Below are positions 14,660-21,962 of a stretch of DNA of 35,887 bases, in pieces. The translations under genes were made by a program, and so were the position numbers. Every line of letters begins with the position of its first letter. Within the stretch, counting starts at the first letter, position 1. Below the pieces are notes generated by a model. That model searched no databases and had not been told where the DNA came from. It saw only the letters and a list, made by a program, of their open reading frames with translations. The DNA comes from JL08 sp965363755 (GTDB taxonomy: Bacteria; Pseudomonadota; Alphaproteobacteria; Rhodobacterales; Rhodobacteraceae): the NCBI GenBank assembly GCA_965363755.1, contig CBDTVL010000008.1:1-35887 (forward strand). The letters run 5' to 3'.

Positions 14660-16191
14660 TACGCAAACAACCCATGCACAAACCAGCGCGGATCACCGCC
14701 GCGCCCATCATCATGCAGGCCCTCTCGGTAGATCCAGAACCGCCGGCCGTCCTGATCCTCGATCCTGAAGTAATCACGCAATCGGGTAGAGGGCCGGTCG
14801 CGCCACCATTCCGGCGCGATACGTTCGGGCCCGCCGTAGCGGGCGACACGGTGGGCTTGCCTGCGCCAGACGAATTGCGCGGGCGGGCCTTCGGGCACGG
14901 CATAAAGCACACACACCTCTTCGGGTGGGTCCAGCAGGCGGATGGGACGGGGATTTGTGGTTTGAACGGGCAGCGTCTGCGCCTCGGTTAACGCGTTAAG
15001 CCGGGTTTCGGCCCGTTCGGGTATATGGCTTTCTTTCAGGATAGGCCGGGTGACAGAACGGGACCCAAACCGCGCACTCAAACGGTCGATCAGACGCGAC
15101 AAATGCAGATCTTCATCCACGCCACCGTCCAACCGGGGCTGGACCTTGTCCATTTTCTCGGCCGCTCCGGCTGTCAGCGTGATCAGGTCAAAGCCAAAGC
15201 CTGGGTTGATCCGCTCCAACTTGTCATCGAATAATCGCAAGAGATGGGTGGCATCCCGGCTTGGGATCGATGTCGCAACATCAACCCTGCTGATCTCTCC
15301 GTCTGTGCGGTAGACGACAAGATGCAAACGGCGACAGCCATAGCCTGCTTTGGACAGAGTATTACACAACTCATCACACAGATCTGGGAGATGCGGTGTC
15401 GGGTCTTGTATCGGTTCGGCCAGACGGCTGTGCACCTGAAATCTTGGCGGAGCGTCAAGGTTGGAAACGGGCTCTGCCAGATTCCCGGCGGCCTGATCCA
15501 ACCGCAGCATCGGATTGCTGGAAAGGTCCGCACGGACGAACCTCCGGGTCAGGGACAGACGCGGTATATCAGCCAGTGCCCCTATGGTCTTTAATCCCAG
15601 ACGGCGCAAAAGCAGCAGTGTTTCAGATTCCAGGCGCAAAGCGGCCACTGGGAGCGGCGCAAGATGTTCGGTCAATTGGTCGGGTTTGCAAATGCTGCGC
15701 GTTTTACCATATCGCGCCAAGCCCCAGGCGGCGCCCCGTGTCGGGGCTACGGAAAGTTGCGAGGTTAGGCCAAGCAAAGACAGGCGCGTTTCCATTTCCA
15801 CAAGCATTGCCGCTTCGCCGCCAAACAGATGATCAGATCCGGTGGTGTCCAGAACCAAACCACTTGGGCCGTCTGCAACTGTCCAGGGACACCAGCGCCG
15901 CGCCCACAAAACCAACTGGCCCATGGCTGTAGTATCCCCTGCAACATCTGCGTATTCCACGTGTAAATCAGGGCAAAGGGCACGCATATCCACAACACGT
16001 GCAGCTGTACTGATTCCGGCAATGCGGGCCGCGCGGTTGGTTGCGTGAATGACAGGGCCGTGCGGGCCTTCGGTTGCCAATACCATCGGCACATCATCTG
16101 GCGGCGCGGCGTTTACCCTCTCTGCGATCTTCTGCCAGCGCTCCATCGCGAAGAAGGGCAGAAAAATCGACACGATCCGCCGCCCGGTCAT
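14659..16191 (-). CDS. imuB: ImuB, catalytically inactive Y-family polymerase homologue
   Basis: The predicted 510-residue protein starts MTGRRIVSIFLPFFAMERWQ, the standard ImuB N-terminus. The DxD carboxylates of active Y-family polymerases are not present there, and the second motif reads LDTTGSDHLFGGE instead of SIDEA, as expected for ImuB. It acts as the hub of the mutasome, binding the sliding clamp, ImuA and DnaE2. The C-terminal region RPIRLLDPPEEV...FVWRRQAHRV...RDYFRIED is typical of alphaproteobacterial ImuB. Met codon 16191 is chosen over the open frame reaching 16332, because the upstream part (Arg/Pro/Thr-rich) has no family similarity. This still leaves a 98-base overlap with imuA in another frame. 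Coupled to dnaE2 by TAATG. Confidence 0.93.
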   Translation of the reverse strand: MTGRRIVSIFLPFFAMERWQKIAERVNAAPPDDVPMVLATEGPHGPVIHATNRAARIAGISTAARVVDMRALCPDLHVEYADVAGDTTAMGQLVLWARRWCPWTVADGPSGLVLDTTGSDHLFGGEAAMLVEMETRLSLLGLTSQLSVAPTRGAAWGLARYGKTRSICKPDQLTEHLAPLPVAALRLESETLLLLRRLGLKTIGALADIPRLSLTRRFVRADLSSNPMLRLDQAAGNLAEPVSNLDAPPRFQVHSRLAEPIQDPTPHLPDLCDELCNTLSKAGYGCRRLHLVVYRTDGEISRVDVATSIPSRDATHLLRLFDDKLERINPGFGFDLITLTAGAAEKMDKVQPRLDGGVDEDLHLSRLIDRLSARFGSRSVTRPILKESHIPERAETRLNALTEAQTLPVQTTNPRPIRLLDPPEEVCVLYAVPEGPPAQFVWRRQAHRVARYGGPERIAPEWWRDRPSTRLRDYFRIEDQDGRRFWIYREGLHDDGRGGDPRWFVHGLFA

Positions 16192-16786
16192 AGGTTGCCA
16201 CCCATTCTCCGGGTTTGGACAGGCGCGAGCGAAACAGATCCACCCGCCAGCGTGGGTTGCCGGGGGCCTGCGGGTCGTCGGGATGCAGGCTTGACGGGAG
16301 CGATGCCACCCGCCAGCGGTTGCGCGCCGCACTCAGATCGGGACTGGCGGCGCGCCGGATCAGCCAGCAGGGAACGCCGCCCTGTTCCGAGCGCATCGCC
16401 AACCGCTTGGTTGCGGTGAAATTGAGCGCGGGCGGATCGCCCCAAATCTCGCCAATAACCGCAGACATGCCCTTGCACCGCAGCCCGTCTTCCATCGCCC
16501 AAAGAACATCTGCAGGACGCGAGAGGTCTACGTTCAGAATCTGCCGCCGTAGGCCCAATCCTGGCAAATAGGGGCATCCGGATTCTTTGCGCGACAGCCT
16601 GTCCTGAACCCAAAGGATAGGGCCTGCGTTTGCGGAAATATGTGACAGAATAAACCCTATCGCGCCCGCATCGGTCACCGTGGCGGGAAACACATCTGAC
16701 AGAATGCTGGCCTGACGCGGGTCCGATACCCGTCTGCTCCGGCTCAGCGGCTGTTGATTTACAGGTGTGTAAGGCAGGCACTGCAC
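16094..16786 (-). CDS. imuA: ImuA, RecA-like mutasome accessory protein
   Basis: This is a 230-residue product with GTG at 16786 as preferred start. It has the fold landmarks of the ImuA/SulA-RecA-like family: AIGFILSHISANAGPILWVQ for strand and P-loop-like region, LNVDLSRPADVLWAMEDGLR, and a C-terminal region WRVDLFRSRLSKPGEWVATY. ImuA is needed with ImuB and DnaE2 for damage-induced mutagenesis and modulates RecA. The frame is open up to an ATG at 16843, but that start would place the -35 element and SOS box inside the coding region. GTG 16786 has GGGA about 7 bases upstream and leaves about 22 bases of leader. Its 3' end overlaps imuB by 98 bases. First gene of the SOS operon. Confidence 0.88.
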   Translation of the reverse strand: MQCLPYTPVNQQPLSRSRRVSDPRQASILSDVFPATVTDAGAIGFILSHISANAGPILWVQDRLSRKESGCPYLPGLGLRRQILNVDLSRPADVLWAMEDGLRCKGMSAVIGEIWGDPPALNFTATKRLAMRSEQGGVPCWLIRRAASPDLSAARNRWRVASLPSSLHPDDPQAPGNPRWRVDLFRSRLSKPGEWVATYDRAADRVDFSALLRDGALAEDRREGKRRAAR

Positions 16787-16803
16787 AAAGAATCCCAATC
16801 GAT

Positions 16804-16818
16804 GTTCTTTGTTTGTTC
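16804..16818 (+). promoter_or_regulatory. SOS box (LexA operator), GTTC-N7-GTTC
   Basis: GTTC at 16804-16807 and GTTC at 16815-16818 are separated by exactly seven bases. This direct repeat is the LexA-binding site described in Rhodobacter and other alphaproteobacteria. It lies 18-32 bases upstream of the imuA GTG and overlaps the predicted -10 element, so bound LexA would block transcription of imuA-imuB-dnaE2 until DNA damage. Confidence 0.85.
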
Positions 16819-16843
16819 TATTCCAATATATGCTGATCGTCAA
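16815..16843 (-). promoter_or_regulatory. Predicted sigma70-type promoter of imuA-imuB-dnaE2
   Basis: On the minus strand TTGACG (16843-16838) is followed by a 17-base spacer and TAGAAC (16820-16815). The -35 matches consensus at 5 of 6 positions and the -10 at 4 of 6, and the -10 shares bases with the first half of the SOS box. The predicted transcript start, near 16808, gives a 5' leader of roughly 22 bases to GTG 16786. Confidence 0.6.
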
Positions 16844-16919
16844 ATGAGTCGTTGAGCGATAAATTGGTCTGAGTGGACCTTAAAAGCCGCTGACAGTTCG
16901 GAGTGATCTGTCAAAACCA

Positions 16920-16955
16920 GAAAAAAACTCCCGCCACGGAGGCCGCGGCGAGAGT
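16920..16955 (-). terminator. Rho-independent terminator of clpA
   Basis: ACTCCCGCCACGG (16927-16939) pairs with CCGCGGCGAGAGT (16943-16955) over about 13 positions with few mismatches. On the minus strand it is followed by seven T (16927-16921). It lies 30 bases after the clpA stop codon and also shields the divergent-side imuA promoter region (16844-16919), where nothing else is recognised. Confidence 0.88.
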
Positions 16956-16984
16956 CAAAAAGAGATGTTCAGGTCGCGTTTGAA

Positions 16985-19306
16985 CTATTCTGCCGTAAGC
17001 AGAGGCGGTTTGTCTCCCGAAAGGCGTGGTTTCTCGGGACCTTCTATCGTCAGGTTCAGCTTGCCATCCTTTAGACCCACCTTCACCAGACCACCCTTGG
17101 CAAGTTTGCCAAACAGCAGCTCTTCGGCCAGCGGTTTCTTGATATGCTCCTGAATCACACGCCCCAGCGGGCGCGCGCCCATTTTGTCATCATAGCCTTT
17201 ATCCGCCAGCCATTCTGCGGCTGGCTTGGTCAGCTCGATATGCACATTGCGGTCCAGCAGCTGCGCTTCGAGCTGAAGCACAAATTTCTCGACCACTTGA
17301 AGGATCACATCCTTTGGCAGCGGAGCAAAGCTGATCATCGCATCCAGACGGTTGCGGAATTCTGGTGTAAATGTCCGCTCAATCGCAGCGGTGTCTTCAC
17401 CCGTGCGCCGATCACGACCAAACCCGATCGCTTCCTTGGCCTGTTCCGCCGCGCCAGCATTTGACGTCATGATCAGAACCACATTGCGGAAATCTACAGA
17501 CCGACCGTTATGGTCGGTCAGTTTGCCGTGATCCATAACCTGCAGCAGGATGTTATAGACATCCGGATGCGCCTTTTCCATTTCGTCCAGAAGCAGCACA
17601 CAATGCGGGTGCTGATCAACACCATCGGTCAGCATACCACCCTGATCAAAGCCGACATAGCCGGGAGGGGCGCCAATCAGACGGGATACCGCGTGTTTCT
17701 CCATGTATTCCGACATATCGAAACGCAAAAGCTCCACACCCAACACATCAGCCAACTGTTTGGCCACCTCGGTCTTGCCCACACCAGTAGGTCCTGCGAA
17801 CAGGTAGTTGCCGATAGGCTTTTCAGGTTCCCGAAGGCCAGCACGCGCCAGTTTGATAGCCGACGACAGAGCATCGATTGCCTTGTCCTGGCCAAACACC
17901 ACGCGCTTGAGCGATGCCTCAAGATCTTTCAACACTGCGGCATCGTCTTTCGATACTGTTTTCGGCGGAATGCGCGCGATTTTTGCGACGACATTCTCGA
18001 TCTCTTTGGTGCCAATAGTTTTGCGCCGTTTGGCAGCGACCACCAGATGCTGTGCGGCCCCGGCCTCGTCGATCACGTCGAGGGCGCTGTCCGGCAACTT
18101 GCGGTCGTTAATATACCGCGAGGCCAATTCGACTGACGATTTGATGGCGTCTGCCGTGTACTTGACATCATGGTGATCCTCAAAATAGGGCTTCAGCCCT
18201 TTGAGGATTTTCACCGCGTCTGCGACGGAAGGCTCCGCCACGTCGATTTTCTGGAACCGGCGGCTCAGCGCGCGATCCTTTTCGAAGTGCTGACGAAACT
18301 CTTTATACGTGGTTGATCCCATCGTGCGAAGTTTGCCGCCCTGCAAAGCTGGTTTCAGCAGATTAGAGGCATCCATCGCACCGCCAGATGTCGCACCGGC
18401 ACCGATGACCGTGTGAATTTCGTCGATGAACAGGACAGCATCCTTGTGTTCCTCAAGTTCTGTCACCACGGCTTTCAGCCGTTCTTCAAAATCACCGCGA
18501 TAGCGAGTACCTGCCAACAAAGCTCCCATATCAAGGGAGTAGATTGTAGCATTGGCCAGAATCTCAGGTGTCTCGCCGGAAACGATCTTGCGCGCCAGAC
18601 CTTCGGCAATTGCGGTTTTGCCGACGCCGGGATCACCCACCAGAAGCGGGTTATTTTTGCGGCGGCGGCACAGAACCTGAATGCAACGCTCAACTTCAGA
18701 GTCCCGGCCAATCAGCGGATCAATTTCGCCTTCGCGTGACTTTGCATTCAGATCAACGCAATATTTCGACAACGCGCTTTCTTTTTGCTCGCCCTCTGTC
18801 ACGCCTTGCGCTTCTTCCTCTGACTCAGGTGCGCCAGACACAGGGCGTGCTTCACCGTAGGCCGGATCCTTGGCCACGCCGTGGGCAATAAAATTGACGG
18901 CATCATAACGCGTCATGTCCTGTTCCTGCAGGAAATAGGCCGCATTGCTTTCACGCTCGGCAAAAATGGCGACCAGCACGTTCGCGCCAGTCACTTCGGT
19001 GCGCCCCGACGATTGAACATGTATGGCAGCGCGCTGTATCACACGTTGGAAAGCGGCTGTTGGTACAGCTTCGGATCCGTCGATCTGAGTTACAAGATTG
19101 GACAAGTCTTCGTCCACAAACTCGTTCAGAGTTGTCCGCAGTTCGTCGATATCGACGCTGCACGCTTTCATCACCCGGGTCGCATCTGGTTCGTCCAGCA
19201 GCGCCAGAAGCAGGTGCTCCAGCGTTGCGAATTCATGTCTGCGCGCGTTGGCAAGGGCCAAAGCGGAATGGATTGCCTGTTCAAGTGTATTCGAAAATGA
19301 AGGCAC
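16985..19306 (-). CDS. clpA: ATP-dependent Clp protease ATP-binding subunit ClpA
   Basis: This 773-residue AAA+ unfoldase feeds substrates to ClpP. The N-domain (1-145) carries the ClpA repeat used for ClpS/N-end-rule substrates. AAA-1 has Walker A GDPGVGKT (224-231) and Walker B VLFIDE (291-296). AAA-2 has Walker A GPTGVGKT (505-512) and Walker B VLLLDE (570-575). The ClpP-docking tripeptide IGF is at 627-629 (EAIGFGRDRRTG). There is no ClpB-type middle coiled coil, which separates it from ClpB/ClpC. The start is GTG at 19306, with AGGAG about 7 bases upstream. ClpS is not encoded next to it in this window. Monocistronic, with its own terminator. Confidence 0.97.
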   Translation of the reverse strand: MPSFSNTLEQAIHSALALANARRHEFATLEHLLLALLDEPDATRVMKACSVDIDELRTTLNEFVDEDLSNLVTQIDGSEAVPTAAFQRVIQRAAIHVQSSGRTEVTGANVLVAIFAERESNAAYFLQEQDMTRYDAVNFIAHGVAKDPAYGEARPVSGAPESEEEAQGVTEGEQKESALSKYCVDLNAKSREGEIDPLIGRDSEVERCIQVLCRRRKNNPLLVGDPGVGKTAIAEGLARKIVSGETPEILANATIYSLDMGALLAGTRYRGDFEERLKAVVTELEEHKDAVLFIDEIHTVIGAGATSGGAMDASNLLKPALQGGKLRTMGSTTYKEFRQHFEKDRALSRRFQKIDVAEPSVADAVKILKGLKPYFEDHHDVKYTADAIKSSVELASRYINDRKLPDSALDVIDEAGAAQHLVVAAKRRKTIGTKEIENVVAKIARIPPKTVSKDDAAVLKDLEASLKRVVFGQDKAIDALSSAIKLARAGLREPEKPIGNYLFAGPTGVGKTEVAKQLADVLGVELLRFDMSEYMEKHAVSRLIGAPPGYVGFDQGGMLTDGVDQHPHCVLLLDEMEKAHPDVYNILLQVMDHGKLTDHNGRSVDFRNVVLIMTSNAGAAEQAKEAIGFGRDRRTGEDTAAIERTFTPEFRNRLDAMISFAPLPKDVILQVVEKFVLQLEAQLLDRNVHIELTKPAAEWLADKGYDDKMGARPLGRVIQEHIKKPLAEELLFGKLAKGGLVKVGLKDGKLNLTIEGPEKPRLSGDKPPLLTAE

Positions 19307-19489
19307 TTTGTGCTCCTCTTATCTGGGTCTTGTCTTGATCGGGTTCGGCGTATTTTTGAAAATGCCCCAAGACCAACCATAGCCTCATAGTATTAGAGTT
19401 TGGTTGATCCGGCCCCGGCTTCAAGTTTTTTCTTTGTCTTTGTAGTAACAATACACGTGATTGCGGCTTTTGTGTGCATCAAAAAAGTT

Positions 19490-20260
19490 TCAGAAACGGT
19501 CTTTTCGTGCCCTGATCTCGGTGAAAACGTCAGCTGGATCAGCGCCTTGCATACCCACATGTGCCTGAACAGATGGAATAGCAGCACGCAAGAACGGATT
19601 TGTCGCAAGTTCCAGCGATAGTTGAGAGGGAACGGTAGGGGTTTGGGCGGCACGCGCCGCGGTTATTTGCTCTGCCCGTAATATAAGACCTGGATTGTTC
19701 GGTTCAATGGTCAAAGCAAACTTTGCGTTGGCAGCGGTGTATTCGTGGCCCGAATAGACCGTTGTGTTGGCGGGCAAGGCCGCCAGCTTGGACAGGCTGG
19801 TCCACATCTGAGGCCCCGTGCCTTCAAACAACCGACCACATCCCAGTGCCATCAAGCTGTCGGCTGTGAAAACGGCGTCAGAATCGGGGAAGTGAAATGC
19901 AATATGTCCGAGTGTATGGCCGGACACATCGATGACATGGCCAGTTTCGGCGCCGATTTGAAGAGTGTCACCTTCGCCGAGTGCAATATCCAGCGGGGGC
20001 AGGCGGTATGCGTCGGCTTTCGCACCGTGCACCTGCGCGTCGGGGTATTTGGCCAACAAGGCACTTAATCCCTGAATGTGATCATCATGGTGATGGGTGA
20101 TCAGTACGTCCGTGAGGTTCCAGTTTCGGGCTGAAAGCTCCGCCAATATTGGCGGAGCTTCAGGAATATCTATGATGGCTGTGGCTCCGCTCGCACGATC
20201 ATGGGCGAGATACGCGTAGTTGTCCTGCAAACAGGGGATCGTGATGATCTCAAGAGGCAT
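19490..20260 (-). CDS. gloB: Hydroxyacylglutathione hydrolase (glyoxalase II)
   Basis: This 256-residue metallo-beta-lactamase-fold enzyme hydrolyses S-lactoylglutathione to D-lactate and glutathione, the second step of methylglyoxal detoxification. The dinuclear metal motif is THHHDDH (55-61), followed by SGHTLGHIAFH with a further His ligand, TADSLMALGCGR with the bridging Asp, and SGHEYTAANAKFA. The C-terminal glutathione-binding part includes NPFLRA. The length is normal for GloB. It is divergent from the methyltransferase gene with 61 bases between starts. Between gloB and clpA (19307-19489) I see only non-coding, AT-rich sequence that must hold the clpA promoter; no clear terminator for gloB. 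Confidence 0.95.
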   Translation of the reverse strand: MPLEIITIPCLQDNYAYLAHDRASGATAIIDIPEAPPILAELSARNWNLTDVLITHHHDDHIQGLSALLAKYPDAQVHGAKADAYRLPPLDIALGEGDTLQIGAETGHVIDVSGHTLGHIAFHFPDSDAVFTADSLMALGCGRLFEGTGPQMWTSLSKLAALPANTTVYSGHEYTAANAKFALTIEPNNPGLILRAEQITAARAAQTPTVPSQLSLELATNPFLRAAIPSVQAHVGMQGADPADVFTEIRARKDRF

Positions 20261-20321
20261 GGTGTTTCGCTCTTTCGTTGTTACATTGCATCCAAACTGG
20301 CCGATCCGGCCTGGAGCCGCA

Positions 20322-21068
20322 ATGCATCTTGATGTGCAGGACCTACGAAATTTCTATTACCGCAGCGCGCTTGGGCGCGCGGCACAAAAATCGGTGCGTG
20401 GACGCATGCTCGAATTCTGGCCCGAAGCCAAAGGTCAGACAGTCGTCGGATTTGGATTTGCGGCGCCTTTGCTGCGCCCGTATTTGGGCGACGCGCGGCG
20501 GGTTATGGCCCTGATGCCAGCACCACAAGGCGTGATGGCGTGGCCAGCCGGTCAGCCCAATGTCTCGGTTCTGACTGAAGAAACCATGTGGCCGATTGAA
20601 ACCGGTCATGTAGACAAGCTTATCGTGCTCCACGGGCTTGAAACGTCCGACCGTGCCTCTGATCTTTTGGAAGAATGCTGGCGCGTGCTTGGACCCGGCG
20701 GCAAAGCGCTGTTTATCGTGCCAAACAGAGCCGGGTTGTGGTCGCGGACGGACGACACACCTTATGGATTTGGTCGGCCTTATACATTGGGTCAACTTGA
20801 GACCCAGTTGAAGAAACATCACTTTTTGCCAGAGCTTCATGGGGCTGCACTATATCAACCGCCATCTGCCCGCAGGTTCTGGCGCAAGATGGCTGAGGTG
20901 TCCGAGCAGATCGGGCGCAAGGCACCAACCGTGATAGCTGGAGGCGTGTTGATGGTTGAGGCGTCAAAACGGGTGCATTCGCCGACTGGCACGCCCATTC
21001 GCGATACCGCACGCAACGCGCTGGGCGTTCTGGAAGGGATCAAGGAACGCGCGCCAAAGCCGGTCTGA
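20322..21068 (+). CDS. Class I SAM-dependent methyltransferase-like protein
   Basis: The 248-residue product begins MHLDVQDLRNFYYRSALGR and contains a degenerate SAM-binding motif I (VVGFGFAAPLLRPYL), a DKLIVLHGLETSD segment in the place of motif II, and WRVLGPGGKALFIVPNRAGLWSR, the strand 5 region common to the methyltransferase_11 fold. The usual GxGxG loop reads GFGFA, so SAM binding may be weak or altered. The methyl acceptor is unknown. I chose ATG 20322 with GGAG 5 bases upstream. The frame is open from 20220, but that would overlap gloB. Linkage with gloB suggests a shared regulatory region but not a proven shared role. Confidence 0.75.
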   Translation: MHLDVQDLRNFYYRSALGRAAQKSVRGRMLEFWPEAKGQTVVGFGFAAPLLRPYLGDARRVMALMPAPQGVMAWPAGQPNVSVLTEETMWPIETGHVDKLIVLHGLETSDRASDLLEECWRVLGPGGKALFIVPNRAGLWSRTDDTPYGFGRPYTLGQLETQLKKHHFLPELHGAALYQPPSARRFWRKMAEVSEQIGRKAPTVIAGGVLMVEASKRVHSPTGTPIRDTARNALGVLEGIKERAPKPV

Positions 21069-21401
21069 CAATTGGGCCTTGCGAGTGGCTGAGAACTGAT
21101 CGGGGTCATGATTGCCATGCCTCAGAGCAATGTCCGAGTAACAACAGAAAACAGCGAATCCGGTTGATTACAGGTGAAAAAAATCTTCTGTTCCGGTGCG
21201 CAAAGAGTCGCAGCTGGACAAAAGCCCTTTTTTATAAGGCATATCCGGATTCAACGTTATCGCAATACTTTGTTGCGAGGTGAGGATGGCTCTGCTACAT
21301 CCACGCTGATTTTGACGCTTTGGTGGGTACCAGAGCGCGCTAACTTTCTTGGGCTGCGCAATATGACGTGCGGTCCGGGTCTAGCTGCCGGAAGGGTGGA
21401 C
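21069..21401 (+). promoter_or_regulatory. Upstream region of the ATP synthase operon
   Basis: This 333-base gap precedes atpH and must contain the operon promoter. The translation frame open from 21174 is an upstream extension without family similarity. TTGACG at 21312-21317 resembles a -35 box, but no acceptable -10 lies 16-19 bases downstream, so I do not place the promoter exactly. No hairpin, riboswitch or small gene is evident. Confidence 0.4.
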
Positions 21402-21962
21402 GTGTCTGAACCAGCTTCGATTTCAACCAGCATCGCATCTCGCTATGCGTCAGCCATTTTTGAATTGGCCACAGAGTCCAAATCTGTTCCAAAGATTGAG
21501 GCAGATCTGAACGCACTGAATCAGGCGCTGACGGACAGCGACGACTTTGGCTCGCTGATCCATTCGCCGATTTACACACGCGGTGAACAGACCAAAGCAA
21601 TCGCGGGCATCGCCAAAAAAATGGGCCTGACGGAACTGATGTCCAACACGCTTGCCGTGATGGCGCAAAAACGCCGCCTTTTTGTGTTGCCGCAACTGGT
21701 GCAAACCCTGCGCGACCTGATCGCCGAAAGCAAAGGCGAAGTCGGGGCGGACGTCACAAGCGCCAAGGCCCTGACCAAAGCACAATCTGATAAACTTGCC
21801 AAAACGCTGAAAGCGCAATTTGGCAAAACCGTAACAATCAATGCGACCGTCGATGAAAGTCTTATCGGCGGTCTTGTCGTCAAAGTGGGTTCGAAAATGA
21901 TCGATACGTCGATCCGCTCGAAGCTGAACTCCCTCCAGAATGCAATGAAAGAGGTCGGATAA
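21402..21962 (+). CDS. atpH: ATP synthase F1 delta subunit
   Basis: The 186-residue subunit forms the stator cap that links the F1 alpha3beta3 head to the peripheral stalk. The sequence ISTSIASRYASAIFELA is the family N-terminus, and the C-terminal block VDESLIGGLVVKVGSKMIDTSIRSKLNSL is diagnostic. The start is GTG at 21402, with GGAAGGG 5 bases upstream; it yields the usual length, whereas the open frame to 21174 would add 76 unrelated residues. The stop codon abuts the atpA ATG directly (TAAATG). First gene of atpHAGDC; the Fo genes (a, b, c) are not nearby, as is usual in Rhodobacterales. Confidence 0.95.
   Translation: MSEPASISTSIASRYASAIFELATESKSVPKIEADLNALNQALTDSDDFGSLIHSPIYTRGEQTKAIAGIAKKMGLTELMSNTLAVMAQKRRLFVLPQLVQTLRDLIAESKGEVGADVTSAKALTKAQSDKLAKTLKAQFGKTVTINATVDESLIGGLVVKVGSKMIDTSIRSKLNSLQNAMKEVG

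Noticed and set aside
16188..16781. 197-codon minus-strand open frame inside imuA
   Set aside because: It is the alternative frame of imuA with no recognisable family features; the imuA frame carries the conserved blocks.
20220..20321. Upstream start of the methyltransferase gene
   Set aside because: It would overlap the divergent gloB coding region; ATG 20322 has GGAG at the right distance.
21312..21346. TTGACG...TAACTT as the atp operon promoter
   Set aside because: The spacer is 23 bases, too long for a normal sigma70 promoter.
21174..21401. N-terminal extension of atpH from an ATG at 21174
   Set aside because: It would add 76 residues without similarity to delta subunits; GTG 21402 has a good ribosome site and gives the standard length.
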